Positions 54,891 through 64,000 of a DNA stretch of 64,000 nt are shown here, one piece after another. The notes under the pieces were generated by a model, which saw only the letters and a list, made by a program, of their open reading frames with translations, was not told where the DNA came from and ran no database searches. Within the stretch, counting starts at the first letter, position 1. The number at the start of each line of letters is the position of its first letter. The stretch is from Campylobacterota bacterium (GTDB taxonomy: Bacteria > Campylobacterota > Campylobacteria > Campylobacterales > Thiovulaceae). Both the position numbers and the translations under genes were made by a program. Where the stretch lies: assembly GCA_030152305.1 (NCBI GenBank), contig JASKOM010000007.1, positions 62,001-126,000 on the forward strand, read 5' to 3'.

Positions 54891-56342
54891 GTGAAATATA
54901 AAATAGAACTTTTTGATTCTGTTAAAAAAGAAAAAATAGAATTTGAGCCAATTGTAAGCGGTGAAGCTAGAATTTATGTTTGTGGTCCAACCGTTTATGA
55001 TCATGCTCATTTGGGTCATGCGCGAAGTGCAATTGCCTTTGATTTGTTAAGACGAATGTTACTTGAAAATGATTTCAAAGTTGAATTTGGTAGAAATTTT
55101 ACGGATATTGACGACAAGATTATTAACAAAATGTCTCAAACTGGTGAAAGTTTATTAGAAATTACAGAACGATATATAAATTCTTATAGTCGAGATATGC
55201 AAGATTTAGGAATTATTGTTCCAACTGTTCAGCCAAAAGCAACTGAAACCATCGATGAAATTTCTCACATGGTTCAAGAACTTTTAGATAAAGATTTTGC
55301 TTATCGAACCTCATCGGGAGATATTTATTTCGATACTTCTCGAGACAAGAATTATTTATCGATTTCTGGAAGATATCAAAATGAAAATGAACGAGAAAGT
55401 CGTTTAAATTCGATTGAAGATGAAAAAAGAAATATAGCTGATTTTGTTTTATGGAAACATGAAAAAGACGGCGATCTCGTTAAGTTTGAAAGTTCTTTGG
55501 GAAATGGACGACCGGGATGGCATATCGAATGTTCAGCAATGATCGAAAAACATTTGTCGCATAAAAATAAAAATTATTCGATTGATATTCATTGTGGTGG
55601 AGCTGATTTGCTTTTTCCACATCACGAAAACGAGGCTTCTCAAAGTCGTTGTGCAACTGGTCATGAATTGGCGAAGTATTGGTTACATAACGGTTTCGTA
55701 AAAATCGATGGCGAGAAAATGAGCAAATCATTAGGCAATAGCTTTTTCGTTCGAGATGCAATTAAAAAATATGGTGGTGAAGCGATTCGATTTTATTTAT
55801 TATCTACTCATTATCGAGCCGATTTTAATTTTTCAGAAGAAGAATTATTAAACTCGAAAAAACGATTAGATCGAATTTATCGACTAAAAAAACGACTAAG
55901 TTCTTATAAAATTAGCGAAGCAATGTTAAATTCTGTTTTTGAATTAGATAATCTGATTTTTAAAAATCATCTATTAAAAGCTATGAATGATGATTTGAAT
56001 ATTTCGATTGTTCTCGCTGAAATTGATAAATTTGTTTCTACGGCAAATGAAAGTCTTGATCAAAATAAAAAAATCGATCTATCGAAAATTGCACAATATG
56101 TTAAAAATTTGAAATGTATAAATCGACTTATTGGTATCGGCGAAAATAATTATTCAGAATATTTTCAATTTGGAATCGGCGATGAGGTCAAAAAAGAGAT
56201 CGAAGATTTAATTTCTCAACGAACTGAAGCAAAAAAAGATAAGAATTTTGTTCTTGCTGATGAAATACGAGATCAATTAAAAAATATGAATGTTCAAATT
56301 ATGGATACGATTAATGGTGTTAAATGGGAGCGAGTTGAATAA
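54891..56342 (+). CDS. cysS: Cysteinyl-tRNA synthetase
   Basis: CysS charges tRNA-Cys. The protein has the zinc-binding, HIGH-like region VCGPTVYDHAHLGHARS, the zinc site HIECSAM and FPHHENE, and the KMSKS loop DGEKMSKSLGN. The C-terminal helical anticodon part ends in VQIMDTINGVKWERV. About 483 residues is normal. I prefer the GTG at 54891, with GGA 8 nt upstream, over the TTG two codons earlier. Confidence 0.96.
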   Translation: MKYKIELFDSVKKEKIEFEPIVSGEARIYVCGPTVYDHAHLGHARSAIAFDLLRRMLLENDFKVEFGRNFTDIDDKIINKMSQTGESLLEITERYINSYSRDMQDLGIIVPTVQPKATETIDEISHMVQELLDKDFAYRTSSGDIYFDTSRDKNYLSISGRYQNENERESRLNSIEDEKRNIADFVLWKHEKDGDLVKFESSLGNGRPGWHIECSAMIEKHLSHKNKNYSIDIHCGGADLLFPHHENEASQSRCATGHELAKYWLHNGFVKIDGEKMSKSLGNSFFVRDAIKKYGGEAIRFYLLSTHYRADFNFSEEELLNSKKRLDRIYRLKKRLSSYKISEAMLNSVFELDNLIFKNHLLKAMNDDLNISIVLAEIDKFVSTANESLDQNKKIDLSKIAQYVKNLKCINRLIGIGENNYSEYFQFGIGDEVKKEIEDLISQRTEAKKDKNFVLADEIRDQLKNMNVQIMDTINGVKWERVE

Positions 56343-56345
56343 AAA

Positions 56346-56963
56346 ATGTTAGGTTCTCCAAATATCGAATTAAATAAACCTGCTGTCATGCGAAATTTTA
56401 CGAAATCGCATAAAGGCAATTCGTTAAAACATGTTTTAATTGTTAGCGGTATAACTATTCCGTTGTTATTTTTATTTTTAATATTTTTTGTTATGTCTTT
56501 TGGTAATGAATATAAACATTTAAAACTTAATGCAAAAAATCAAGAACGAAGTTATCAACAAGCTGAAATGATTTATGAAACTAAAAAAAGCGAATTAGCA
56601 AAATTAGAAAAAGAAAATCATGAACTTTTTGAAACTTTGCGAGAGCCAAAAGATTTAACAGTATTTAAAGACGAGAATCCGTTTATCGAAAAAATTACTC
56701 CGTTGCGAGATTTAACTGAAGAAACAGATACTTTAATTAAAAATGTTTATCGAATCGAAACTACCTCATCGAATACAACTTTGAGAAATTTATATGATTT
56801 AATGGCAAAAAGCGAAGAATTCGGGCTTAGATTTGATATCAGTTTTCCTATTTTAATAGAATCTGATCGAAATGGAGAACGAGCAAGTTTTAATTTAAAT
56901 TTATATAAACTTAAAAAGATTGAACGAGATCTAGTTCGACCATATACAGAAATTCAAAAGTGA
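56346..56963 (+). CDS. Single-pass membrane protein with coiled coil
   Basis: The 205-residue protein has a cytoplasmic N-terminus, one membrane helix (about 29-50, VLIVSGITIPLLFLFLIFFV), a coiled coil (about 55-100) and a C-terminal alpha/beta domain of about 90 residues (SEEFGLRFDISFPILIESDR). The arrangement recalls PilO- or FtsL-like assembly proteins, but no specific match is visible. It begins 3 nt after the cysS stop. Confidence 0.65.
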   Translation: MLGSPNIELNKPAVMRNFTKSHKGNSLKHVLIVSGITIPLLFLFLIFFVMSFGNEYKHLKLNAKNQERSYQQAEMIYETKKSELAKLEKENHELFETLREPKDLTVFKDENPFIEKITPLRDLTEETDTLIKNVYRIETTSSNTTLRNLYDLMAKSEEFGLRFDISFPILIESDRNGERASFNLNLYKLKKIERDLVRPYTEIQK

Positions 56964-56974
56964 AATTAAGTTTG

Positions 56975-57008
56975 GTTCGACTGAAGAATTTTATCAGTCG
57001 AACTTTTG
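56975..57008. terminator. Rho-independent terminator between convergent genes
   Basis: GTTCGACTGA (56975-56984) pairs exactly with TCAGTCGAAC (56994-57003), followed by TTTTGTT; the other strand is preceded by A-rich sequence. It can serve the membrane protein gene (+) and perhaps argF (-). Confidence 0.88.
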
Positions 57009-57013
57009 TTAAT

Positions 57014-57931
57014 TTAAATTTTATTATTTAACCAGACTATTAAGCCTTTTTGAGCATGTAATCTATTTTCGGCTTCTTGATAAATTTTGCTTTTTTCACC
57101 GTCGATAACAGATTCTGAAACTTCATAACCGCGATATGCTGGTAAGCAATGTAAAAATATCGAATTTTCACTTGTTAATGACATTAAGTTATCATCAACG
57201 ATATAGCCTGTAAAATCTTTAATTCGTTGCTCTTTTTCATCTTCCATTCCCATTGAAATCCAAGTGTCTGTAATTACGACATTTGAATTTTTAACGGCTT
57301 CAACTGGTGAATTAAATAATTCGATTTTTGCTCCTGAATTTATAGCAATATTTTTAGCTTTTTGAATTATTTGATTATTTGGTTCATAACCAATTGGAGT
57401 AGCAACTCGAATTTCAAAACCCATAATAGCCGAGAACATAATTAACGAATTTGCCATATTATTTCCATCGCCGACATAAGAAATAATTGGATTTTCGATT
57501 CCATTTTCGATTATCGTTAAATAATCAGCAAGAATTTGAGCAGGATGACATAAATCTGTTAAGCCATTAATAACTGGAACAGCTGAATATTTTGCTAATT
57601 CTAAAATTCGATCATGTCCAAAAGTTCTAATCATTATCATATTACTCATTGAACTTATAACTTTTGCAGTATCTCGAATTGGTTCGCCTCGACCGAGTTG
57701 AATATCTCGACTTGATAAAAATATTGGATGTCCGCCAAGTTGATAAAAACCTGTTTCAAAACTTACTCGAGTTCTTGTGCTACTTTTTTCGAAAATCATT
57801 GCCAAAACTTTACCATTTAGATGAGGTATTTTGACATCATTTTTTAATTCGGCTTTGATTTTTTTGGATAATTTGATAATTTCTAAAATCTCATCTCGTG
57901 AGAAATCTTCAAACGAAATAAAATGTCTCAT
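57014..57931 (-). CDS. argF: Ornithine carbamoyltransferase
   Basis: The 305-residue enzyme joins carbamoyl phosphate and ornithine to citrulline in arginine synthesis. It shows the carbamoyl-phosphate loop [10 protein letters not shown] (about 51-60), [21 protein letters not shown] (ornithine binding) and [10 protein letters not shown]. The start codon follows the hemB stop directly, and the ribosome site GAAGGAA lies inside hemB. The carB product feeds it. Confidence 0.96.
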   Translation of the reverse strand: MRHFISFEDFSRDEILEIIKLSKKIKAELKNDVKIPHLNGKVLAMIFEKSSTRTRVSFETGFYQLGGHPIFLSSRDIQLGRGEPIRDTAKVISSMSNMIMIRTFGHDRILELAKYSAVPVINGLTDLCHPAQILADYLTIIENGIENPIISYVGDGNNMANSLIMFSAIMGFEIRVATPIGYEPNNQIIQKAKNIAINSGAKIELFNSPVEAVKNSNVVITDTWISMGMEDEKEQRIKDFTGYIVDDNLMSLTSENSIFLHCLPAYRGYEVSESVIDGEKSKIYQEAENRLHAQKGLIVWLNNKI

Positions 57932-58912
57932 TTATATTTTTCCTTCTTTTATTAATTTAGCAATCTCTTTAGTGTGATACGAAATAATAATATCAGCTCC
58001 AGCTCGTTTAAACGAAATCATAGTTTCGATTAAAACTCGTTCATAATCGATTAAACCCATTTTTCCAGCCATTTTTAACATTGAATATTCACCGCTGACA
58101 TTATAAACGGCTAATGGTTTCAAAGTTCGTTCGCGAATATCTCGAACAATATCTAAATAGGCTAAAGCAGGTTTTACCATTAAAATATCAGCATTTTGTT
58201 GATCATCAAAAAGAGATTCTTCGATTGCTTCTCGACGATTTGCAGGATTCATTTGATATGAACGACGATCGCCAAATGTTGGAGTTGATTCAGCAACATC
58301 TCGAAATGGACCATAATAACCACTTGCAAACTTTGTCGAATAACTCATTATCGGTAAATTATAAAAACCATTTTTATCAAGTGTTGTTCGAAGTGTTTCG
58401 ATAATTCCGTCCATCATTCCAGAAGGTGCAATCATGTCAGCTCCAGCACGGGCATGAACTAAAACTTGTTGAGCTGAAATTTCAAGAGTTGAATCGTTAT
58501 CAACAGTTTCATGTTTGTGATCTAAAATTCCACAATGTCCATGATCTGTATATTCACAAAAGCATAAATCCGTAATTACAAACATATTTGGATAATATTT
58601 TTTTATTTCTCGAACGGCTCTTGCAACAATTCCGCTATCACAAAGAGCATCACTTCCGACACTATCTTTTGTTTCAGGAATTCCAAAAATAATTACAGAA
58701 TTAATTCCTAAATTAACAAGTTCCTCGCATTCACGAATGACCTCATCGATCGAAAGTTGAAAAACATCAGGCATACTTTTTATTTCGGTTCTGATATTTT
58801 CGCCAAATTTAACAAACAGCGGATAAACAAAATCATCAATTTTAAGATGAGTTTCTTGAACCATGGCTCGTAATTTTGGATTAATTCGCAATCGTCTTAA
58901 TCTATTAAACAT
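57932..58912 (-). CDS. hemB: Delta-aminolevulinic acid dehydratase (porphobilinogen synthase)
   Basis: HemB condenses two aminolevulinates to porphobilinogen for haem. The 326-residue protein shows the N-terminal FNRLRRLR, the metal-cysteine region [17 protein letters not shown] (zinc-type), and the two Schiff-base lysine regions [17 protein letters not shown] and [11 protein letters not shown]. It is followed without a gap by argF. A motif copy lies at 58740. Confidence 0.97.
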   Translation of the reverse strand: MFNRLRRLRINPKLRAMVQETHLKIDDFVYPLFVKFGENIRTEIKSMPDVFQLSIDEVIRECEELVNLGINSVIIFGIPETKDSVGSDALCDSGIVARAVREIKKYYPNMFVITDLCFCEYTDHGHCGILDHKHETVDNDSTLEISAQQVLVHARAGADMIAPSGMMDGIIETLRTTLDKNGFYNLPIMSYSTKFASGYYGPFRDVAESTPTFGDRRSYQMNPANRREAIEESLFDDQQNADILMVKPALAYLDIVRDIRERTLKPLAVYNVSGEYSMLKMAGKMGLIDYERVLIETMISFKRAGADIIISYHTKEIAKLIKEGKI

Positions 58913-59193
58913 AATATTTAGCCTTAAATTATTTAAAAATTGTTATTTGAATGATTAAATAAGTAGAGATGAATTTAAAAAAAAGGAATTATATCACTCG
59001 ATAATATATGTTCAATTAAACAAAAACTTATTAAATAATAAACTAAATTTTTTAATATAAATATGAGTCAAATTTACAATCCATAAAAATTATTTAATAC
59101 AAACTTAATCGTTTATATGTCCAAATCTAACATATGCTTAATAGTAACTTTTTTAATTATAATTCCAATGAATTATTTTTATAAGGAGAACTT
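58913..59193. other. Intergenic region between divergent hemB and efflux operon
   Basis: About 280 AT-rich bases hold no gene I can support. AAGGAG lies just before the TTG start of the efflux operon. No regulator gene and no clear dyad is seen, so control of the operon cannot be deduced. Confidence 0.5.
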
Positions 59194-60588
59194 TTGACAA
59201 CCAACTTTTTAGCTACTTTTTTTATCTTTTTTTTATATTTTCAGCTGTTGTATGGTGATAATAAAATAGACAAAAACAGCTTAACACTTCAACAGGCTAT
59301 CGAACTTCTTCGAGAAAATAATCAAGAAATAGCAATCGCCAATCGAGATTTAGAAATCGAGAAAAATAAACTAGCTTCTATCAATGGCTATAAATTAGGC
59401 AAATTAGATCTAGTTCAAAATGTTATGCGAACTAATGATTCAGGTGATGCTTTCGGGTTTAAATTAAGCTCTCGAGAAGCAACTTTTAATGATTTCGGTT
59501 TTGATCAGTTTCTTGCTGGAATGGGAACTATCGAACAAGATGGCGGTGCTTCACTATTAAAAACTCAACCAAAATATCTCAATTATCCAGAAGCTACAAA
59601 TTATTTTAAGACAGAATTAAAATATGAATTGCCAATTTACACAGGCGGAAAATTATCAGCTGGTGAAAAAATGGCTCAAAAAATGACCGAAATATCAAGT
59701 TTATCGCGAGATAAAATTATTGACGAAAAAATTTATGAACTTCGACGAAGCTATTCGGACATGGCTTTATTAAATGCTACGATTCAACATCTTTCGATAA
59801 TTTCTAATAATTTAAAAACACTTGAAAATATCGCAAATAACCTCATCAAAGAAGGTTACGGCAAAGATGTTGATTTGCTCGAAGTGAAAGCCCGAAAAAG
59901 TGCCGTCGAACGAATGATCGCTCAAAGTCAATCTCGTCGCGAACTTTTATATAAATATATTTCGTTTTTAGTTGGAAGTGAAATTACTCAAATTGAAACT
60001 TTTTGCACAGATCACACTTTTAAAAATATCTCGATTGATAATTTTTTAGCTGAAAATTTAGATATCAAAACCGCACAAAAAGGCTTAGAAATTTCTGAAC
60101 AAAATATTAATTTTAATCGTTCTGAATTTTTGCCAAAAGTTGGAGCTTTCGGAAAAATATCAACTGCTGATAATAATTTTTTAAATGAAGCTGATCGTCA
60201 TGCAAGTTGGACAATTGGAGTTCAAATGAGTTGGAATTTATTTAATGGTGGCATTGATGAAGCAAATCTCGAAGAAGCTAAATTAAAAAAGTTAAAAACT
60301 CAAGAACAAATTAAATTGGCTGAATCTGGTTTGAAATTGCAATTTGAAACGATTTCGACTGAAATTAAAAATTTAAACGATGAAATTATTAAATTAAATA
60401 GCGAATTGGATTTGACAAATCAAATTTATAAAAATTATGAGGAGTTTTATAGAGAAAATTTAAAACCTATGAGTGATGTTATCGTTAAACAATCTGAACA
60501 GCTTCAAAAAATTATGGAGCTTTTACAACTTAGAAATAAACGAAACGAACGAGTTTTTGCACTTCAAAAGCTTTATCATAAAAATTAA
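59194..60588 (+). CDS. TolC-family outer membrane efflux protein
   Basis: The 464-residue protein has a signal peptide (about 1-21) and the duplicated long-helix pattern of TolC proteins: LTLQQAIELLRENNQEIAIA at the start, helical hairpins in both halves, and SWNLFNGGID with a Gly-rich beta-strand region. It starts with TTG behind AAGGAG. It is the first gene of a tripartite efflux operon with the membrane fusion protein and RND pump downstream. Confidence 0.88.
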   Translation: MTTNFLATFFIFFLYFQLLYGDNKIDKNSLTLQQAIELLRENNQEIAIANRDLEIEKNKLASINGYKLGKLDLVQNVMRTNDSGDAFGFKLSSREATFNDFGFDQFLAGMGTIEQDGGASLLKTQPKYLNYPEATNYFKTELKYELPIYTGGKLSAGEKMAQKMTEISSLSRDKIIDEKIYELRRSYSDMALLNATIQHLSIISNNLKTLENIANNLIKEGYGKDVDLLEVKARKSAVERMIAQSQSRRELLYKYISFLVGSEITQIETFCTDHTFKNISIDNFLAENLDIKTAQKGLEISEQNINFNRSEFLPKVGAFGKISTADNNFLNEADRHASWTIGVQMSWNLFNGGIDEANLEEAKLKKLKTQEQIKLAESGLKLQFETISTEIKNLNDEIIKLNSELDLTNQIYKNYEEFYRENLKPMSDVIVKQSEQLQKIMELLQLRNKRNERVFALQKLYHKN

Positions 60589-60621
60589 CAAATTAGAAAA
60601 TTTCAATAAGGAAAAAAATAT

Positions 60622-61422
60622 ATGAATAAATTATTATTAACATGGATCTCGATTTATATTTTATATATCTCGAATTTATTTGCAGGTTTGACATTGTCTG
60701 GAACTGTTGTTTCTGATAACGAAAAAGTTATTATGAGCCGTTTTATGGGTTTTGTTACGGGGGTTTATGCAAATGAAGGCGATGTTGTAAAAAAAGATCA
60801 GCTTTTATATACGATCGATTCGAAAGAAGTCGATTCGTCAATGAGTCAAGTTCAATTGGGAATTTCTCAAGCTCAACTTTCGCTTCAAATGAATCAAAGC
60901 CAATTAAATAATTTGTTGTTAAATTTATCAAGACATAAAAGATTACTCGAGAAAAATATGGTTTCGCAATATGAAGTCGAGAATCTTGAATTGGCAACTA
61001 AAAATATGCAAGACATGGTCGCAATCAGCAAAAAACAGGTTGATTCAGCTAACGAACGATTAAAAGAAGTTAAAAATCAATATAAATATTTGAATATAAA
61101 AGCTCCAAATAATGGTGTTATTATTAAAAAAAGTATAAATATTGGTGAAATGGCAATGCCGGGAGCAAATGCTTTTGTTCTTTCTGATTTAGATAATTTA
61201 AAAATTATTGCTGAAATTTCAGAAGGTGATTTGAAATTAATTCAAAAAAATAAAACAGTTAATTTAACTATTCCGTCTGCTAATTTTAATGGAATCGGAA
61301 CAGTTTCGTCAATTATCCCAAGTTCTAATCCAATGACTCATACTTTTCGAATAAAAATTAGCTTTGAACACAAAAAGCTTGATATTTATCCTGGTATGTA
61401 TTCAACGATTACAATCGAATAA
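60622..61422 (+). CDS. RND efflux membrane fusion (periplasmic adaptor) protein
   Basis: The 266-residue protein has a signal peptide, a lipoyl-like half-motif GFVTGVYANEGDVVKKDQLLYTID, a coiled-coil hairpin (about 70-150) and the second lipoyl half (IKAPNNGVIIKKSINIGEMA). The beta-barrel domain follows; it is short and lacks the membrane-proximal domain. It links the TolC-like and RND proteins on either side. Confidence 0.88.
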   Translation: MNKLLLTWISIYILYISNLFAGLTLSGTVVSDNEKVIMSRFMGFVTGVYANEGDVVKKDQLLYTIDSKEVDSSMSQVQLGISQAQLSLQMNQSQLNNLLLNLSRHKRLLEKNMVSQYEVENLELATKNMQDMVAISKKQVDSANERLKEVKNQYKYLNIKAPNNGVIIKKSINIGEMAMPGANAFVLSDLDNLKIIAEISEGDLKLIQKNKTVNLTIPSANFNGIGTVSSIIPSSNPMTHTFRIKISFEHKKLDIYPGMYSTITIE

Positions 61423-61436
61423 TAAATAATTTATCA

Positions 61437-61452
61437 CGATGAGGTTATAAAA
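61437..61452 (+). promoter_or_regulatory. Ribosome site formed by a copy of the repeated motif
   Basis: CGATGAGGT (61437-61445) lies 7 nt before the RND ATG at 61453; its GAGGT part pairs with the anti-Shine-Dalgarno. The same arrangement occurs at 63024-63040 before the second pump half. Confidence 0.6.
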
Positions 61453-63048
61453 ATGACATATCAACCAAAAGATTATGCTGGTAAATTAGCTCTTATTTTT
61501 TTACGAAATCCTTTGACTTTGTTGTTAGGATTTTTTTTAATATTTATTGGCTATGTTTCACTTGAAATTACTCCGCGAGAAGAAAATCCGCAAATGGTCA
61601 TCAGCGGTTCAACTGTAATTATTGCTCTTCCAGGGGCGACTCCAAAAGAGGTCGAAAATGTAATTATCAAACCGCTTGAACGAAAATTAAAAGAAGTCAA
61701 AGGCATTGAACATATTTATGGAATTGCAATGGACAGTTTCGCTGTTGTCAATGCAACTTTTTATATTGGCGAAGAAAAAGAAGATTCGAATTTAAAAATA
61801 TACGACAAAATCATGCAAAATATGAATATCTTTCCAAAAGGAATTATGATGCCAATTATTAAACCGCTTGATATAGATGTTGATATTCCAATCGTAACAG
61901 TTGCTTTTTATTCAAAAGATAAAAATATGAAACCTGAATATTTATATGATCGAGTTAAAGAAATTCAACATCAAATTAATGGTGTTCCAAATGTTGCTGT
62001 AACAAGTTTAAAAGGTGGCAAAAGACATCAATTTAATATTTTAGTAGATCAAAATAAACTCGCTGGTTATAATATTTCGATGGGTCAAATCATGAAAGCT
62101 GTTGAAAGTCTTGCCTATAATGTTCCAGATATCAAAGGTCGAATTTCAGACGGTCGAATTTCGATGATTAGTCTTAAAAATGGTATCGAAAGCGAAAAAG
62201 ATATCGATAAAATCATCGTTGCTAAACATGGTGATTCGGCTATTTATTTACGAGATATTGCTCATGTCGAGTTAGGAAATGATATTCAAAATTTTAAATC
62301 TGCTCATATATCTTATCGCGATGATCAAAATAATTTTTCTAATTTATATGATCAAGTTACTTTGACAGTTTCTAAACTTCAAGGAACAAATGCTGTAACA
62401 ATTGCTGAAGCCGTAAAAGATGAACTTGAACTTAATAAAAATATCTTCGAAGAAAATGGAATCGGTTTTATAATAACTCGAAATGACGGCGAACGAGCAA
62501 ACGAAGCCGTTAATGAACTTGTTTTTCACCTCATCTTATCGATAATTATTATTGCTGTTCTTCTTGTTTTTGTTCTTGGTTGGAGAGAATCTTTAATTGT
62601 AACTTTCACAGTTCCAGCGATTTTATCAGTAACTTTATTTGTTGCTTATTTAACAGATCAAACAATCAATCGAATTACATTATTTGCTTTTTTATTGGCT
62701 CTCGGTTTGCTTGTTGATGCTGCAATTATCGTTATAGAAAATATTCATCGACATTTGCATTCAAAAGAAAGCGAAGGAAAAAATATCGATGAAATAATGG
62801 TTCAGGCAACTGATGAAATTGGACCACCAACAAATATTGCAACATTGGCAATTATTTTAACAATGATTCCAATGGCTTTTGTTGGACAAATGATGGGTCA
62901 ATTCATGCAACCAATTCCTGCAAATGTTCCTGTTGCACTTGTTGCTTCGCTATTTGTAGCTTATATTTTTACTCCGTATTTATCAGTCAGAATGTTAAAA
63001 CGAGATCATAAAAATAATAATCACGATGAGGTAAATAAACATGTTTAA
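61453..63048 (+). CDS. RND efflux pump, N-terminal half
   Basis: The 531-residue protein begins with TM1 (LLLGFFLIFIGYVSL), then a porter loop (NPQMVISGSTVIIALPGATP), and has TM2-TM6 from about residue 355. TM4 includes FLLALGLLVDAAIIVIENIHRH, with the one-Asp/family pattern of heavy-metal or lipid RND pumps. It ends after TM6 with a charged tail, half the usual 1000-1050 residues. The second half is a separate overlapping gene. Confidence 0.88.
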   Translation: MTYQPKDYAGKLALIFLRNPLTLLLGFFLIFIGYVSLEITPREENPQMVISGSTVIIALPGATPKEVENVIIKPLERKLKEVKGIEHIYGIAMDSFAVVNATFYIGEEKEDSNLKIYDKIMQNMNIFPKGIMMPIIKPLDIDVDIPIVTVAFYSKDKNMKPEYLYDRVKEIQHQINGVPNVAVTSLKGGKRHQFNILVDQNKLAGYNISMGQIMKAVESLAYNVPDIKGRISDGRISMISLKNGIESEKDIDKIIVAKHGDSAIYLRDIAHVELGNDIQNFKSAHISYRDDQNNFSNLYDQVTLTVSKLQGTNAVTIAEAVKDELELNKNIFEENGIGFIITRNDGERANEAVNELVFHLILSIIIIAVLLVFVLGWRESLIVTFTVPAILSVTLFVAYLTDQTINRITLFAFLLALGLLVDAAIIVIENIHRHLHSKESEGKNIDEIMVQATDEIGPPTNIATLAIILTMIPMAFVGQMMGQFMQPIPANVPVALVASLFVAYIFTPYLSVRMLKRDHKNNNHDEVNKHV

Positions 63049-64000
63049 TTTATTAGAACGAGCAATTTATTATATTCTTGGCAGTTTCTTTTGGAAATTA
63101 ATAATTTTATTAATTACGGTTTTATCGTTAATTGGATCAATCATGATGATTCCAAAAGAGTTAGTTCTTGCAAAAATGCTTCCTGGTAAAAATAACGATA
63201 CTTTTAATATTTATATCGATTTGCCATCTGGAAGTTCTATTTTGCAAACTAGACAGGTCGGCGAATGTGTCGTTCGCGAATTGCAAAAAGAGAGCGAAAT
63301 TCAAAATATTGAACTCTTTTTGGGAATGGGTTCGCCGTTGGATTTTGCAGGTTTAATTAAAGGTTCTCATTTTAAACAGCAAGAAAACTTAGCTGAAGTT
63401 GTGATTAATTTATCAGCTAAACATCATCGACATGAGGCTTCGTATAATATGGTTCAACGAATTCGACCATTGATTTTAAAATCTTGCGGTGAAATATATT
63501 CTGGAACTTCGATCAAGTTTATTGAGCCACCTGCTGGACCGCCGACAATGGGTGCCGTTGTTGCCGAAATTTACGGTGAAAGTGATATCGGAATTCGAGA
63601 AGTTGCTGAACAAGTTAAAAATATTTTTGTATCGACAAAAGGGCTTGTTGATATCGATATTATGCAAGACGAAATTTATAATAAAATCGAAATTGAACTT
63701 GATAATGTCAAAGTTGCTCGTTCAGGTTTAGATATAAAAAATTTAAATGATCTTTTATATTTATCGCTCGAAGGAATGGGAATTGCCGTTAAAAATAGTA
63801 AAATTTATGATGATCAAGTTATGATTTATTTGTCGCTTTCACCTGAAGATAAAATTTTCAAAAATGATGATATAAAAAACATAGAACTTAAATTGTCATC
63901 TATGAAATTAATGAATAACAGCGGTTTCATGGTCCCAATTTCTGAACTTGTAAAAATAACAAAAATAAATTCTAATCCAATGATTATTACAAAAAATTTA
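63041..64000 (+). CDS. RND efflux pump, C-terminal half (3' end outside window)
   Basis: The frame starts at ATG 63041, overlapping the previous stop by 8 nt, and stays open to the window end (320 codons). It opens with TM7 (FWKLIILLITVLSLIGSIMM), then the second porter region (DTFNIYIDLPSGSSILQTRQ, FIEPPAGPPTMGAVVAEIYG). The ribosome site is the GAGGT of a motif copy (63024-63032). The clean start and overlap suggest a true two-gene pump and not a recent frameshift. Confidence 0.85.
   Translation, partial: MFNLLERAIYYILGSFFWKLIILLITVLSLIGSIMMIPKELVLAKMLPGKNNDTFNIYIDLPSGSSILQTRQVGECVVRELQKESEIQNIELFLGMGSPLDFAGLIKGSHFKQQENLAEVVINLSAKHHRHEASYNMVQRIRPLILKSCGEIYSGTSIKFIEPPAGPPTMGAVVAEIYGESDIGIREVAEQVKNIFVSTKGLVDIDIMQDEIYNKIEIELDNVKVARSGLDIKNLNDLLYLSLEGMGIAVKNSKIYDDQVMIYLSLSPEDKIFKNDDIKNIELKLSSMKLMNNSGFMVPISELVKITKINSNPMIITKNL

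Larger units (their letters stand above)
1476..63032. repeat. Over-represented octamer ACCTCATC/GATGAGGT (candidate uptake-type motif)
   Basis: Plus-strand ACCTCATC starts at 1476, 3695, 6860, 8660, 9308, 9624, 17896, 20427, 22157, 30121, 31950, 33015, 35916, 38340, 39707, 41651, 44921, 55308, 56763, 58740, 59840 and 62528. The reverse form (C/N)GATGAGGT starts near 3315, 10380, 18046, 19249, 22344, 24629, 25734, 26688, 30214, 32536, 39045, 41677, 48163, 51828, 56180, 57830, 61437 and 63024. That is 22 against 18. About 28 of 40 carry the ninth base (ACCTCATCG). Most lie within genes, in all three frames. These are hand counts and may miss a few. Confidence 0.8.

Noticed and set aside
1476-63032. 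Chi- or KOPS-like role for the repeated octamer.
   Set aside because: Orientation is nearly balanced along the window, while Chi and KOPS are strongly polar; not fully excluded without the origin position.
1-64000. rRNA and tRNA genes.
   Set aside because: No recognisable rRNA segments or tRNA cloverleaf with CCA end and T-loop consensus was noticed; a dedicated search could still find a tRNA.

Overview
The window is AT-rich (roughly 70 percent by eye) and bacterial. The gene set points to Campylobacterota, most likely a Sulfurimonas/Sulfurovum-like autotroph: a two-subunit ATP-citrate lyase (aclB-aclA, the marker of the reductive TCA cycle), a pglE-pglF pair for 2,4-diamino sugar synthesis, and an rplI-hslV-obgE neighbourhood. 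The taxonomy is inferred from gene content only. Arginine is mostly CGA, which is odd for so AT-rich a genome. I saw no rRNA, tRNA, CRISPR array or intact transposase.

Layout. 1-1.3 kb: end of an unknown gene and an ADP-ribosylglycohydrolase. 1.6-5.1 kb: pglE, pglF and a small membrane protein. 5.1-8.7 kb: two modules of small Xre-type repressor plus KilA-N or BRO-N protein, with a TaqI-like adenine methyltransferase between them. 8.9-11.4 kb: purF and mrp. 11.5-15.6 kb: an MmeI-type restriction-modification gene, an AntA-type antirepressor with a structured leader, and a truncated second copy. 15.8-21.8 kb: mnmG, an ABC ATPase and carB. 22-24.4 kb: a putative glycosidase-like protein and two damaged genes. 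24.5-27.7 kb: three more repressor/antirepressor modules, one decayed. 27.9-33.4 kb: an unrecognised envelope gene cluster with ExbB/TolQ-like and ExbD/TolR-like proteins, an SH3b protein, secreted coiled-coil proteins and an (AACG)13 phase-variation tract. 33.5-36.7 kb: a second AntA gene with the same leader architecture, then terD and a TerD-VWA gene. 36.9-41.6 kb: two surface proteins. 41.7-46.8 kb (minus strand): deaD-like helicase, rplI, hslV, a TPR lipoprotein and obgE. 47.1-49.6 kb: phosphomannomutase and a broken DUF1566 gene. 49.8-53.2 kb: aclB, a DUF2798 protein and aclA. 53.5-57 kb: lipoprotein, cysS and a membrane protein. 57-58.9 kb: hemB-argF. 59.2-64 kb: a TolC / membrane fusion / RND efflux operon whose pump is split in two and runs off the window.

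Most notable signals. (1) The octamer GATGAGGT/ACCTCATC occurs about 40 times by hand count against roughly one expected, in both orientations, in core genes, and once as an inverted pair forming a terminator. This is how DNA uptake sequences behave. (2) Both AntA genes have a leader with nested stems whose sequence differs while the pairing is kept, and a second acttggta partner at one start codon suggests a switch. (3) The 27.9-33.4 kb cluster looks like an uncharacterised proton-driven envelope machine with a phase-variable member. (4) Five antirepressor genes share one C-terminal domain but carry interchangeable N-terminal domains, each beside a small HTH gene with a common leader box.
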